DNA of 23,175 nucleotides. Source: CAVPDE01 sp964580575 (lineage in GTDB: Bacteria; Desulfobacterota; DSM-4660; Desulfatiglandales; HGW-15). How positions within the stretch are numbered: the stretch's first letter is position 1; every line of letters starts with the position of its first letter. The notes below the pieces were generated by a model that was given only the letters and a program-made list of their open reading frames with translations, did not search any database and was not told the DNA's origin. The DNA lies in assembly GCA_964580575.1 (NCBI GenBank), contig CAZOLJ010000072.1, positions 1 through 23,175 on the forward strand, given 5' to 3'. Of this stretch, positions 14,470 through 22,197 are shown piece after piece. A program made the position numbers and the translations under genes.

Positions 14470-17400
14470 TTATCTCAAGTCGGCTGCCTTCTGCAGGATA
14501 TAAATGAGCTCCGCCATTCCGATCTTGCCGTCCCCATCCACATCGGCCTCAACACCTCCGATTCCCGACGGCTTCCTGTCCGACATGAGTTGGAGCACAA
14601 CAATGGCGTCCGCAACATCCACACTGCCGTCCCCATTGAGATCGCCTTTTTCCACACTGACCAAAATGGCCGACACGGTGGCCACACCACTTTCATTGCC
14701 GGCGCCGTCTTTAGCCTGAACATGGATGTAATAAGTCCCTTGTCCGGCAGCTTGGGTGGCGGAAGTCAGAGCCGTATAGTCTCCGGTGGGCGCGCCCGAT
14801 GGGTTCGTGTCAATAACATACCGGAAAGTGGCAGGTTCGTCCGCGCTCCAGGTCCAAGTCTTGCTTCTTCTGGGCGCCGTATCATTGACCAGGCCTGTGA
14901 CCCTGGGTTTGACAAGGTCTTTGACCCCTGGCGGAATAGATGCCTTGTCATTTGGACTGGTGCCGGCTTGGTACTCTTCGATATTTCTGATTCCATCCCC
15001 ATCAAGGTCCAGTAACGCATCATTCTTCCATATGTCGAGGGAATACATCTTCTCCCAGCCGGTCCCCATGCCATCGTTGTCACAATCTGAATCAGGGTCT
15101 AGCTCCAGCGCCATGACAAGGTTGGTCATCTGACTTTCCGTGTAAGTCGCTTGCAGGCTTTTGTAGCAAGGAACGTCGCTCAGGGTGCAGGTAAAGACAT
15201 GGATAGCCTGCGGCATAATGAAAAAGAAGTATCCGCCGGGAATAAAACTGATCTGGCTCACGAAAGCCGGGTCTTGATCATAACAGAACTTTCCCACATC
15301 CTTGACGGCAATGCAAAAACGGTTCGGCTGAATACCCTCGCTGGTGACTTTATCCACGATCCTACCCTTGACCAGTTGGGTCTGGGAAGGATCAAGACTG
15401 AGTTTCAGTCTTGACATGGGCATTCTTCCGACCCTTTCTACCAAGATGGTGTACTGCCCGGTCCCATAATAGCTTTGTACCAGGATGTAGAGGGTTCCTG
15501 AAGAGGTAGCCGTGAAAAGGCATTGTTCCTGAGAGGTGGAGCCATGACTCACCACATCATAGTCCACGACGGTCGGCGGAAAAGAAAATCTCGCATAGAG
15601 ATCAAAATCCGCACCTGAGGCCGGTCCTGCGAGAGAGACTCTCACCTGGTCACCCTCGGTGATCGAATAGCAATAGAGCTGCCGGTCTGTGGAAAAAGCC
15701 AGAGAGCCCGCTTGCGCCGGAGGCCCCTCTGACAAGGGAACACAGACCGGCTGAGCCTCTGCCACCTGCACCATAATAGAATAATCTCCTGAGCCTGAAT
15801 AACTTATGACCCGAACATACATAGTGCCCGAACTCTGTGCCTCAAGGGAAACGATCTCATCTGCAAAAGGGCTATATCCGCGCACTTCATAGCTGGAGGG
15901 TGTTGGGGGTGCCCCTGACCTCAGATAAAGATCAAAATCCACATCACGGTCAGGGCCGTCCAGCAGAACCGTAATCCGATCCCCCGCGTGAACATCCATG
16001 CAGTACAGTGCCTCGTCCATAGGTTGGACCAGGGTTCCGGTGTGCGGAATCTCCTCGATCAGAGGCTCGCATTCCGGATCCGTGTAGGGAATGACATCGG
16101 CGTGAATCGTGAAATCCCCCAAGCCGCTAAAGGCGACAACATCCATATAGAGCACAGCGGTTGAAGGCGCTGTGAACGGACACACCTCGCTCGCACCTGT
16201 CGAGAGGCTGGCCACATCATAGTCGATCCCTTCCGGGGGAACATTCCACTTGAGGTAGAGATCAAAATCAGCTCCTTGTTCAGGTCCGGTCAAGGTTATT
16301 GTTATTTCGTCTCCACTCTGAGCGTTCAGGCAGTAAAGTTTAGACTCTTCTCCCTGGGAAAGAGATCCTTCAGTCCGCTGCCCTGCCTGAAGGGGCGTGC
16401 ATATGATATTCGCTTCTTCAACCGAAATCTTGTACGACCCTGTGCCCAGGGGATCATAATGCGACACTCTCAAATAGTAAATGCCGGATGAAGCGGTACG
16501 CCATGCGATCCGTGAACCCAAATTGTCGCCGCTGTCGTCGTCCAGGCGGATGAGGGTTTCCCCATCCGGGCCATAAGCCTGCAGAACCGTGTCGCACTGG
16601 CTGGAGAGTCCAGAGGTGCGGACGATGTACTGCTTTCCCGCTTGTGCCAAAAATTGGAACCAGTCCGCGTCTCCCGCGATGTCGATCCGCCCTGAAGTCA
16701 GGGTGCCGTCCGCATTCAACAGGGTTCCATGTTGAAGATCGTTCCCGTGGTCATCAGGGGGCGCCGACCTAACCCGGATCCGGTAACTCCCAAGACCTTC
16801 CAGATAGAAGGAGGCTACCCGGGCATAGTAGGTGCCGGTTGCGGGTGCGGTCCATTGCAGGAAGGAGGCTTTTTCTCGGTTTCCACTGTCGTCATCCCAC
16901 GCGAGTATGGTTACACCGTCTGTATCGTATATCTCCAAGAGGGTGTCGCAGTTTTCTGCCAGATCCCCTGTTTCAACCACGTATTGCATATTTGCGATTG
17001 CTTCAAAACGAAACCAATCCTCATCCCCAAGCCGCTCAAACCTGCCTTCCACAGGGGTTCTATCCGTTTTGAGCAGAGTCGCTCCGGCCCCCGGAGCATT
17101 CACGTGGTCATCGATGAGCGCTTGCTGATAGATGCTGATGTCGTAGGTGCCTGTCCCCCAATCGAGATCATAATGGTTTACAACGAGATAATAGATGCCT
17201 GAAACAGGGGGTGTGAAATCGATTCTCGATGCTCCCGGTCCTCCAGTGCCTCCATCGTCGTTCGATGCAAGTGCAACCGTCCATTCGGCATCAATGAGAT
17301 CCATCACGGTGTCACAGCCTGGGGACAGATGGCTCGTTTCAATCACATAGGTTCTTCTGGCTGCAGCCTGGAACATATAGATGTCCATGTCTCCGCCGAA

Positions 17401-19326
17401 ATCGAGGCTGCCGGGAACAACGACTCCATCGGTTCGAACCAGGGTCGCCCACGGGGCGGTGACGGATATCTGATAGCCCCCTCTGCCTGCCGGATGATAA
17501 TGCTTCGCCAGAACATAGTAGGTCCCTGTTGCAGACGGGTAGAAGACGATCAGGGAGGCTAGGCCCCCACCACTGTCATCGTCGAAAGCGATCGGACTGC
17601 CATTCGCATCATAGAGGTAAAGATAGGTATCGCATCCCTGCTCAAGTCCGCTGGTCGCGATCTGATATTCCCCCCCATGGGCCACGCCGAAGAACTGAAA
17701 CCAGTCTTCGTCCTGGTCCACCTCAAACCGGCCTGGCGTCGGCTCATCATTGTGGATCAGGGTTGTCGCACAAGCCGTCCGTGTGTCGCAGTGATCGTCA
17801 TATCCTCTCACCCTGATATGATAAGAGCCTGTAAGATTAGAGTTGTACTGGCGCACAACAATGAAAACCATATCGGTCGTATCGGCCACCCATGTGATTC
17901 TCGATGCGAACCCGCCGGCTCCATCATCATCCTGCGCCACCAGAGTGCTGCCGTCTGAACGGAACAGACCGATGATTGTGTCCGAGTTTCTCCCGAGATC
18001 AAACGTTTCTATCTGATAGGTCAGGCCAGCGACCGTGTTAAAGCGAAACCAATCCTCATCCCCCTCCACCTCATTGTTTCCCGATCGTGGGTTTCCGTTG
18101 GTTTCAAGCACCGTAGCGCATGCCTGCGGCACATCACAATGATCGTCCACCCCCTCGACAGAGATTTTGTATGATCCCGACCCACTGATCGAGTAATGCC
18201 TGACCGCCACATAGAGCAGCCCGTCCTGATCCGCAGTCCATGAAATCCTTGAAGCTAGGGCGCCACCACTGTCATCGTCCGTCAACAGGAGTGTGCCGTC
18301 TTCCCGGAAAAGATAAAGGACGGTATCGCATCCTGGCCCCAGATCAAAAGTCTTGACCCCATAGGGCATTCCGGCTGTCACTGGAAATTTGTAAAAGTCC
18401 CCGTCCCCTGGCGGTTCAATGCTTCCCGCCACCTCTTCCCCATTGATTTCCATCAGAGCAGCACATGGCCCAATCTCGTTGCAGTAGTCATCTCTGAGTG
18501 CGTACCATTCAGGATCGAGAAAAATCTCCAGGTAGACGCTAAGCCCGGCAACAACCTCGATAGGGGCTTGCTTTGACACATATCCAGGAGCTTCTATCAG
18601 GAGAACCTTTGATCCAGGCCGCGCTTCAATAAAGTATGACCCGTCAAAAAGGCTCGTGGTGAAAGTGGACTCACCCAGCAGACCGACCCGAGCGTAGATG
18701 ACAGGGAAGCCTGTTTGGCTGTCCCAAACCGTACCGTACGCAAAGCCAAGCAAGGTATCCGGGTCAAGGCAAATGTCACCCAGATCCAGGAAGCCAATAT
18801 CTAGCGTGACTTGCCCTTCTGAATAGAGGTATCCTTCGGCCAAAACTCGCAAAACGTGGGGCCCGTAGGGAAGATTCAAGGAGAAGAAACCCGAGGCATT
18901 CGTATAAGTGTGGAAACCTGTTCCAGTCATTACGAGAGCGCCGGGTATCGGTTGCCCTGTGCCGCAGTCCTTCACCGTTGCCTGAATCAGGCCGACATTC
19001 CTTTCGGGAGTTAAGACAAAATCATGTGTCAACGCGGATTGGACCAGCAGCGGTTCCTCCAGCGTCAGGTACCCTGGAGCATATACATAGAAAAGGTGAG
19101 AGCCCGGTGACACTTCAAGGACATAGGATCCTGGTGAGTCACAAACCGTGTAACTTCCGTCCGTTATTGATAGAACCTGTGCAAAGGGGACAGGAGCATT
19201 TGTCCTTGTATCGAGCACCTTGCCCTGCAATTGAACTGCCATGGCAGTCTGTGCTTCCAGAGCCAGGATGACAAGGAAGCCAAGAACCAGAAAAGCAAAA
19301 GGCTTTCTTCTCTCCAGTGCTTTCAT
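14470..19326 (-). CDS. Giant secreted protein with regulatory-like, nine PPC-type domains and a dockerin
   Basis: 1618 residues, first gene of the block. The signal peptide ends at AMA (residue 30). Three carboxypeptidase-regulatory-like beta sandwiches span about 31-108, 112-190 and 195-272. Six PPC-type domains of 105-120 residues follow (starting near 279, 394, 510, 626, 739 and 858), each with D-x-D-W/F-x-F, C-D-T and D-D-D-S-G-G-like motifs and an ending G-S-Y-x-I-x-V. Three shorter PPC-like domains (about 974-1297) share G-x-D-F-D-L-Y. A TSP3/EF-hand-like stretch (about 1408-1460), an Ig-like domain (1474-1556) and a complete dockerin (1559-1618) end the protein. Cys pairs in the first three PPC domains suggest disulphides. 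GGAGGG precedes the ATG by 6 nt. No catalytic domain is seen, so it is best viewed as an adhesive or structural cohesin-bound cargo. Confidence 0.85.
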   Translation of the reverse strand: MKALERRKPFAFLVLGFLVILALEAQTAMAVQLQGKVLDTRTNAPVPFAQVLSITDGSYTVCDSPGSYVLEVSPGSHLFYVYAPGYLTLEEPLLVQSALTHDFVLTPERNVGLIQATVKDCGTGQPIPGALVMTGTGFHTYTNASGFFSLNLPYGPHVLRVLAEGYLYSEGQVTLDIGFLDLGDICLDPDTLLGFAYGTVWDSQTGFPVIYARVGLLGESTFTTSLFDGSYFIEARPGSKVLLIEAPGYVSKQAPIEVVAGLSVYLEIFLDPEWYALRDDYCNEIGPCAALMEINGEEVAGSIEPPGDGDFYKFPVTAGMPYGVKTFDLGPGCDTVLYLFREDGTLLLTDDDSGGALASRISWTADQDGLLYVAVRHYSISGSGSYKISVEGVDDHCDVPQACATVLETNGNPRSGNNEVEGDEDWFRFNTVAGLTYQIETFDLGRNSDTIIGLFRSDGSTLVAQDDDGAGGFASRITWVADTTDMVFIVVRQYNSNLTGSYHIRVRGYDDHCDTRTACATTLIHNDEPTPGRFEVDQDEDWFQFFGVAHGGEYQIATSGLEQGCDTYLYLYDANGSPIAFDDDSGGGLASLIVFYPSATGTYYVLAKHYHPAGRGGYQISVTAPWATLVRTDGVVVPGSLDFGGDMDIYMFQAAARRTYVIETSHLSPGCDTVMDLIDAEWTVALASNDDGGTGGPGASRIDFTPPVSGIYYLVVNHYDLDWGTGTYDISIYQQALIDDHVNAPGAGATLLKTDRTPVEGRFERLGDEDWFRFEAIANMQYVVETGDLAENCDTLLEIYDTDGVTILAWDDDSGNREKASFLQWTAPATGTYYARVASFYLEGLGSYRIRVRSAPPDDHGNDLQHGTLLNADGTLTSGRIDIAGDADWFQFLAQAGKQYIVRTSGLSSQCDTVLQAYGPDGETLIRLDDDSGDNLGSRIAWRTASSGIYYLRVSHYDPLGTGSYKISVEEANIICTPLQAGQRTEGSLSQGEESKLYCLNAQSGDEITITLTGPEQGADFDLYLKWNVPPEGIDYDVASLSTGASEVCPFTAPSTAVLYMDVVAFSGLGDFTIHADVIPYTDPECEPLIEEIPHTGTLVQPMDEALYCMDVHAGDRITVLLDGPDRDVDFDLYLRSGAPPTPSSYEVRGYSPFADEIVSLEAQSSGTMYVRVISYSGSGDYSIMVQVAEAQPVCVPLSEGPPAQAGSLAFSTDRQLYCYSITEGDQVRVSLAGPASGADFDLYARFSFPPTVVDYDVVSHGSTSQEQCLFTATSSGTLYILVQSYYGTGQYTILVERVGRMPMSRLKLSLDPSQTQLVKGRIVDKVTSEGIQPNRFCIAVKDVGKFCYDQDPAFVSQISFIPGGYFFFIMPQAIHVFTCTLSDVPCYKSLQATYTESQMTNLVMALELDPDSDCDNDGMGTGWEKMYSLDIWKNDALLDLDGDGIRNIEEYQAGTSPNDKASIPPGVKDLVKPRVTGLVNDTAPRRSKTWTWSADEPATFRYVIDTNPSGAPTGDYTALTSATQAAGQGTYYIHVQAKDGAGNESGVATVSAILVSVEKGDLNGDGSVDVADAIVVLQLMSDRKPSGIGGVEADVDGDGKIGMAELIYILQKAADLR

Positions 19327-19331
19327 AGCTG

Positions 19332-19337
19332 CCCTCC
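19332..19337 (-). promoter_or_regulatory. Ribosome binding site of the block's first gene
   Basis: On the minus strand this reads GGAGGG, six nt before the ATG at 19326. It is a near-perfect Shine-Dalgarno sequence and supports this start rather than internal methionines. Confidence 0.7.
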
Positions 19338-19446
19338 GGCCGTTGCCTTAGGGACACAGAAACTCGGACACTTGAGGTAGGCCCACTTTATGATTTCCCA
19401 TAAAAAGGGTGCGATTAATCCAGTTGAGTAGGGTAAAGTTAGAACG

Positions 19447-19475
19447 ATAGTGAGTGAGACTCCACTAAAAGTCAA
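19447..19475 (-). promoter_or_regulatory. Possible sigma-70 promoter of the cohesin/dockerin block
   Basis: On the minus strand TTGACT (19475-19470) and CACTAT (19452-19447) are separated by 17 nt. The -35 matches 5/6 and the -10 matches 3/6. It would give a leader of about 115 nt before the first gene. This is the best candidate in the gap, but it is a sequence match only. Confidence 0.35.
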
Positions 19476-19786
19476 GAGGATTTGCCTTAGGATAAATGAC
19501 TGATTACAGATACAAGCCTATCCATCAGGCTGGGGAAGACATGGCTAAGATTTCAAGCCTTTTGGTGCAATTCTGCAATGTTTGAGATTTTGGCGCTTAC
19601 TAACCGCAGTCCTTATGGCTAAATGATTTCACCATTAGGGGCCAAATCGCAGGATTCAAGCAAAATACACAAAAATGCAAGGAACCTCGATATCTGATGC
19701 GAAGTCCAACCGGCAGGAGCGTTTGCTGGTCCTATGACATCCAGAGCATTCAGTACCCTCCTCCTGCGCCACGCCGATAAGGTAGG

Positions 19787-20143
19787 TCAATCAGTTTTGT
19801 AGGGCTTCGGTAGGGCGTCCGCCTGGGGCTCTGCCCGCGAGACCGAGTGAACATAATACGCCTCCCTGAACGGGCCTCGGGAGCAAATCAGGGTGAGGTC
19901 GATGCTGTCGCCTTGCTCGACCAGCTTGTCGAGATACTCGGTTTTGCCGGCAAAGGGCTCCTTCAACAGACCGAAGAGGTTGTGTGACGACGGCCCCTTA
20001 TACCCATCCCTGAACTCGACATGGTATCGCCTGTGAGTGGCAGCATCTTCTACAATCAGGCCGAGATTGCCGTTGATGAGCTTATACTTATCCACCACTT
20101 TGCCGTTCACATACTCGTTCCGGAACAAGTCCAAAACTGACAT
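19787..20143 (-). CDS. Hypothetical protein, 118 aa
   Basis: I do not recognise a family. The product is soluble, with no signal peptide or membrane helix. It starts MSVLDLFRNEYVNGKVVDKY and reads as a small beta-rich domain: alternating strands such as L-G-L-I-V-E-D and R-R-Y-H-V-E-F-R-D-G-Y, then a helix rich in K/E (about 62-78) and a strand with S-I-D-L-T-L-I-C-S. The last 20 residues are probably disordered. The ATG has only a weak AGG upstream. It is separated by 460 bp from the large block on the same strand, so it is not clearly part of it. It may be a stand-alone housekeeping gene or accessory cargo. Confidence 0.5.
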   Translation of the reverse strand: MSVLDLFRNEYVNGKVVDKYKLINGNLGLIVEDAATHRRYHVEFRDGYKGPSSHNLFGLLKEPFAGKTEYLDKLVEQGDSIDLTLICSRGPFREAYYVHSVSRAEPQADALPKPYKTD

Positions 20144-20292
20144 TGTGCCTGGGAGAAAAGGAAGACATGTATAAATAGTTTTCGGTGGAAGGTCCTCCCT
20201 AGTGGTCTCTCCAGAGCCCTAACTCACCGCAAAAGGCCCTCATTGGGTTCATGACTGCCTTTCCGCCCTATCAAAAACAGGCCTCTAATGCT

Positions 20293-20323
20293 TGAGACCA
20301 ACCCCTGCACGTGGTTGGTCTCA
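20293..20323. promoter_or_regulatory. Perfect 11-bp hairpin just before a ribosome binding site
   Basis: TGAGACCAACC (20293-20303) and GGTTGGTCTCA (20313-20323) are perfect inverted copies around a 9-nt loop. GGAGGT at 20335-20340 and the ATG at 20347 follow within 25 nt. No T-tract follows, so it is more likely an operator, a translational control hairpin or a protein-binding site than a terminator. Confidence 0.55.
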
Positions 20324-20346
20324 GAAGCATACCCGGAGGTGGGAAC

Positions 20347-20493
20347 ATGGAGCCGGAAGAAATGCTTGTTGATGAGCATGTCCCCAGCGATGAGGAATTC
20401 GAGCCCTTCGACTGGGAGGACTATCTGTATGAATCATGGCTGGAAGAGAAACTGAGAAAGGAGAAAAGAAAGCCTACAGAAGCTGGGGCGTAA
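20347..20493 (+). CDS. Small acidic protein, 48 aa
   Basis: A 48-residue frame that starts at an ATG six nt after a perfect GGAGGT. The open frame runs 12 codons further upstream, but that part overlaps the hairpin and has no ribosome binding site. The N-terminal 33 residues are strongly acidic and aromatic (EPEEMLVDEHVPSDEEFEPF, then DWEDYLYESWLEE) and the C-terminus is basic (KLRKEKRKP). No family is recognised. The charge pattern suits a DNA-mimic or adaptor-like peptide, which is speculation. The next gene starts within 20 bp in the same frame, so the two are probably co-translated. Confidence 0.5.
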   Translation: MEPEEMLVDEHVPSDEEFEPFDWEDYLYESWLEEKLRKEKRKPTEAGA

Positions 20494-20511
20494 TTCCTTG
20501 AGGCGGTCAAA

Positions 20512-20964
20512 ATCGGAACTCGAGCCATCATCTCAATCGAAGGCAAGTCAATGCTCGGCACGCACTGGGACGGATATCCCACATCGCTCGGCCGAGACCT
20601 TCTCCGCTGCGACAGATCAATCGAAGCGGTCGTTAAGGTCGCAAAAGTTCACACAATCGACGCGGCCGACCCCCAGCTGCTTGAGGCGCTGAATCGGGAG
20701 CGAGTCAGCCAACTGGACGAAAAGCACCAGCTTACAGAGCAGGAAATCAAAGCCGAGAGGCGGCGCGGAAACGTCATCTGTGCCGTCGACTATGAAATTG
20801 CGGACATCAGAACCCACAGGGATTTGGTTGAATTCGAGTATGATATCCGCGGAAAGGAAGTCTATTTCAGGCCGCTGGACGGCTGGTGGCCTGAGGCACT
20901 GCGAAATGCTGCTGGATTCGAGCGACTCAAGGCAAAGGGAGTTGCCAGCAGCCGCGGAGAATAA
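20512..20964 (+). CDS. Uncharacterised GTRAxIxI...HWDGYP family protein, likely ATC start
   Basis: The frame encodes 150 residues if read from an ATC codon at 20512, or 137 from the first ATG at 20551. The longer form begins (M)GTRAIISIEGKS and continues LGTHWDGYPTSLGRDLL. From memory this matches a family of small phage- and plasmid-linked proteins whose N-terminus is M-G/S-T-R-A-x-I-x-I followed by a D-G-Y-P motif. No ATG, GTG or TTG exists in frame between the stop of the previous gene (20491-20493) and 20551. GAGGCGG at 20500-20506 is well placed for initiation at 20512. The rest is a charged helix (about 60-95) and a beta-rich C-terminus (YEIADIRTHRDLVEFEYDI). No enzymatic motif is seen. 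Family function is unknown to me. Confidence 0.55.
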   Translation: MGTRAIISIEGKSMLGTHWDGYPTSLGRDLLRCDRSIEAVVKVAKVHTIDAADPQLLEALNRERVSQLDEKHQLTEQEIKAERRRGNVICAVDYEIADIRTHRDLVEFEYDIRGKEVYFRPLDGWWPEALRNAAGFERLKAKGVASSRGE

Positions 20965-20978
20965 TCACGCCGCTATCA

Positions 20979-21305
20979 TCATACTATCTTGTAAAGCCCC
21001 TTAGCGACCCTCTTTATCTTGCCCTTCTTGGATAATTCCCAAACGATGCTGCGCACCCTCTGGCCGCCAAAACCCGTCCTGGCTCTGAGCGTGGCCGTAT
21101 CCATGCCGTTCTTCCTCGCCTTGATGAGCGCCATGATAACCTCAGGGCCGCTTTTCCTCGGCTTCGCCTTCTTTAAGGTCTTCTTTGCTGCTCTGGCTAC
21201 GGCCTTAGGCCTGCCCACAGCCTTCGCCGTCACCTGATCCAGTTTCCTGGCCAGGTCAGTCAAGGTCCTGGAAATCTTCCGAAGCTCTTTCTCTACTTCG
21301 CCCAT
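20979..21305 (-). CDS. Basic winged-helix protein with N-terminal coiled coil
   Basis: 108 residues. Residues 1-26 form a heptad-like helix (VEKELRKISRTLTDLARKL), suited to oligomerisation. Residues 27-52 are a lysine/arginine/alanine-rich linker resembling histone-like tails (VGRPKAVARAAKKTLKKAK). Residues 53-108 form a predicted winged helix: IMALIKARKNGMDTATLRAR, then T-G-F-G-G-Q-R-V-R-S-I-V-W-E-L-S-K-K-G-K-I-K-R-V-A-K-G-L-Y. The last segment is typical of small HTH domains that read DNA. A DNA-binding regulator or nucleoid-type protein is likely. The start ATG is preceded by GGAGGGG-like sequence on the minus strand. It is convergent with the gene ending at 20964, 14 bp away. No specific family name is assigned. 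Confidence 0.6.
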   Translation of the reverse strand: MGEVEKELRKISRTLTDLARKLDQVTAKAVGRPKAVARAAKKTLKKAKPRKSGPEVIMALIKARKNGMDTATLRARTGFGGQRVRSIVWELSKKGKIKRVAKGLYKIV

Positions 21306-21560
21306 GATACCCCTCCGATAATTGGTTTACACCCGAGATAACTGTGACAATTAGAAATGCATATCATATTTCACCGTTTTCTGCCAATCGTGCGGAAGTG
21401 GCAAGCAAACATTCCATGGTTCATACACTGAATTCCTATCCTTCTCAGAGGTCAAGATCATCTGATGCACTGATGATGGCGATACCAGGAGGCATCTCGC
21501 CAAGCTGTCTTCAGCGGAACGCCGTTGACCTTGGCAATGTCTTGCGCATTCACTTTTTTC

Positions 21561-21569
21561 TGGTATAAT
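21561..21569 (+). promoter_or_regulatory. Extended -10 promoter of the CcbP-like gene
   Basis: TGGTATAAT matches the extended -10 consensus TGNTATAAT exactly. The -35 region (near 21541-21547, CTTGCGC) is poor, as is usual for extended -10 promoters. Transcription would start near 21576 and give a leader of about 130 nt that includes the perfect palindrome. Confidence 0.4.
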
Positions 21570-21649
21570 TCATATGCATGTCTTCAACCGTGGACCGGCT
21601 TGCGTTCGCAGTCCCGCAGACGCCCTTGACTCTGTGCAAAAAGGGGGTC

Positions 21650-21667
21650 TTATGCGGATCCGCATAA
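21650..21667. promoter_or_regulatory. Perfect 18-bp palindrome TTATGCGGATCCGCATAA
   Basis: A loop-free perfect palindrome lies 38 bp before the ATG of the CcbP-like gene. It overlaps the -10 position of a second possible promoter (TTGACT at 21626-21631, 18-nt spacing to TTATGC). This layout suits a dimeric repressor or recombinase site. As DNA it is a complete dyad; as RNA it would fold poorly without a loop. Confidence 0.55.
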
Positions 21668-21704
21668 TCCTTGTGCTCAATGATACGTGACCGAAAGGTG
21701 AGAC

Positions 21705-22085
21705 ATGGCTAAGAAAAAATCAAGTCAGAATAAGGACCGAGAAGAACGCATAGTTGTGGAGATAATCGTTGATTGCTACGGCCCTGAAGAACAAGCGATG
21801 GGATGGTACTATTACCTCGACGACAAGCTTCGGTTTCCGTTCACGGCGGTTTGCAGTGAGAAGCGTGCTATCTCGCCGTTGAAGATAAAAGACGAGGTCA
21901 TTGTCCTTGAGATGGCCCCTGGAGAGGAATGCGAAAAGGAAATGTTTGTCATGATACAATGGGAAAGGGATGGCTTGGCAGTTCCACTGTCCCAGCTCAC
22001 CCCCATCAAATCCACGGACAAGCAGACGAAGCAAGCTGTAGAAGATTGGCATTATTGGGTGCGGATGGGATACGAATTTGGATAA
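21705..22085 (+). CDS. CcbP-like calcium-binding protein
   Basis: 126 residues. The product matches the CcbP-type calcium-binding family first known from heterocyst-forming cyanobacteria. Features seen are EERIVVEIIVDCYGPEEQAM followed by GWYYYLDDKL-x-FPF-x-A-x-C, SPLKIKDEV, a central MAPGEECEKEMFV, a strand with LAVPLSQLTPI, and the closing AVEDWHYWVRMGYEF. In the cyanobacterial protein acidic surface residues bind Ca ions; here the D/E-rich segments are kept. The first 12 residues are basic and probably disordered. The protein is cytoplasmic, with no signal peptide. GGTGAG lies a few bases before the ATG. Nearby genes do not suggest a pathway, although the large upstream block is rich in calcium-binding dockerin and FG-GAP loops. 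In bacteria outside cyanobacteria its function is not established. Confidence 0.8.
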   Translation: MAKKKSSQNKDREERIVVEIIVDCYGPEEQAMGWYYYLDDKLRFPFTAVCSEKRAISPLKIKDEVIVLEMAPGEECEKEMFVMIQWERDGLAVPLSQLTPIKSTDKQTKQAVEDWHYWVRMGYEFG

Positions 22086-22197
22086 AAGGCAGCCCAACAC
22101 CTCAATAAAGACGACGGGGTTATAGTTCGGCAGTTCTGGCCTGCTTGGTTGCCCTCGCGCTTTATCTCGACCGTTGGAGACACAGAAGGAAACCGAA

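Larger units (their letters stand above)
19327..19786. other. Intergenic region upstream of the large block
   Basis: A 460-bp gap with no believable gene on either strand. It holds the probable promoter of the minus-strand block near 19447-19475. The remainder is low in recognisable structure apart from short inverted repeats such as AGCCT/AGGCT around 19517-19533. No tRNA or known RNA motif was recognised. Confidence 0.5.
21306..21704. other. Intergenic region with promoter and palindrome
   Basis: About 400 bp without a supported gene. An open frame at 21344-21568 starts at GTG without a ribosome binding site, and neither it nor its opposite-strand readings give a recognisable product. The right part holds an extended -10 promoter and an 18-bp perfect palindrome (separate entries), both ahead of the CcbP-like gene. 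The left part may be the remnant of a decayed gene. Confidence 0.4.

Noticed and set aside
20166..20178. An archaeal TATA-box-like sequence (TATAAATAG)
   Set aside because: Signal peptides, a lipobox, outer-membrane barrel and Shine-Dalgarno sites show a diderm bacterium; the match is chance or part of a bacterial -10 region.
21344..21568. A 74-codon plus-strand frame in the gap before the CcbP-like gene
   Set aside because: It starts at GTG without a ribosome binding site, its composition is unlike a folded protein, and no family was recognised. It may cover a decayed gene.
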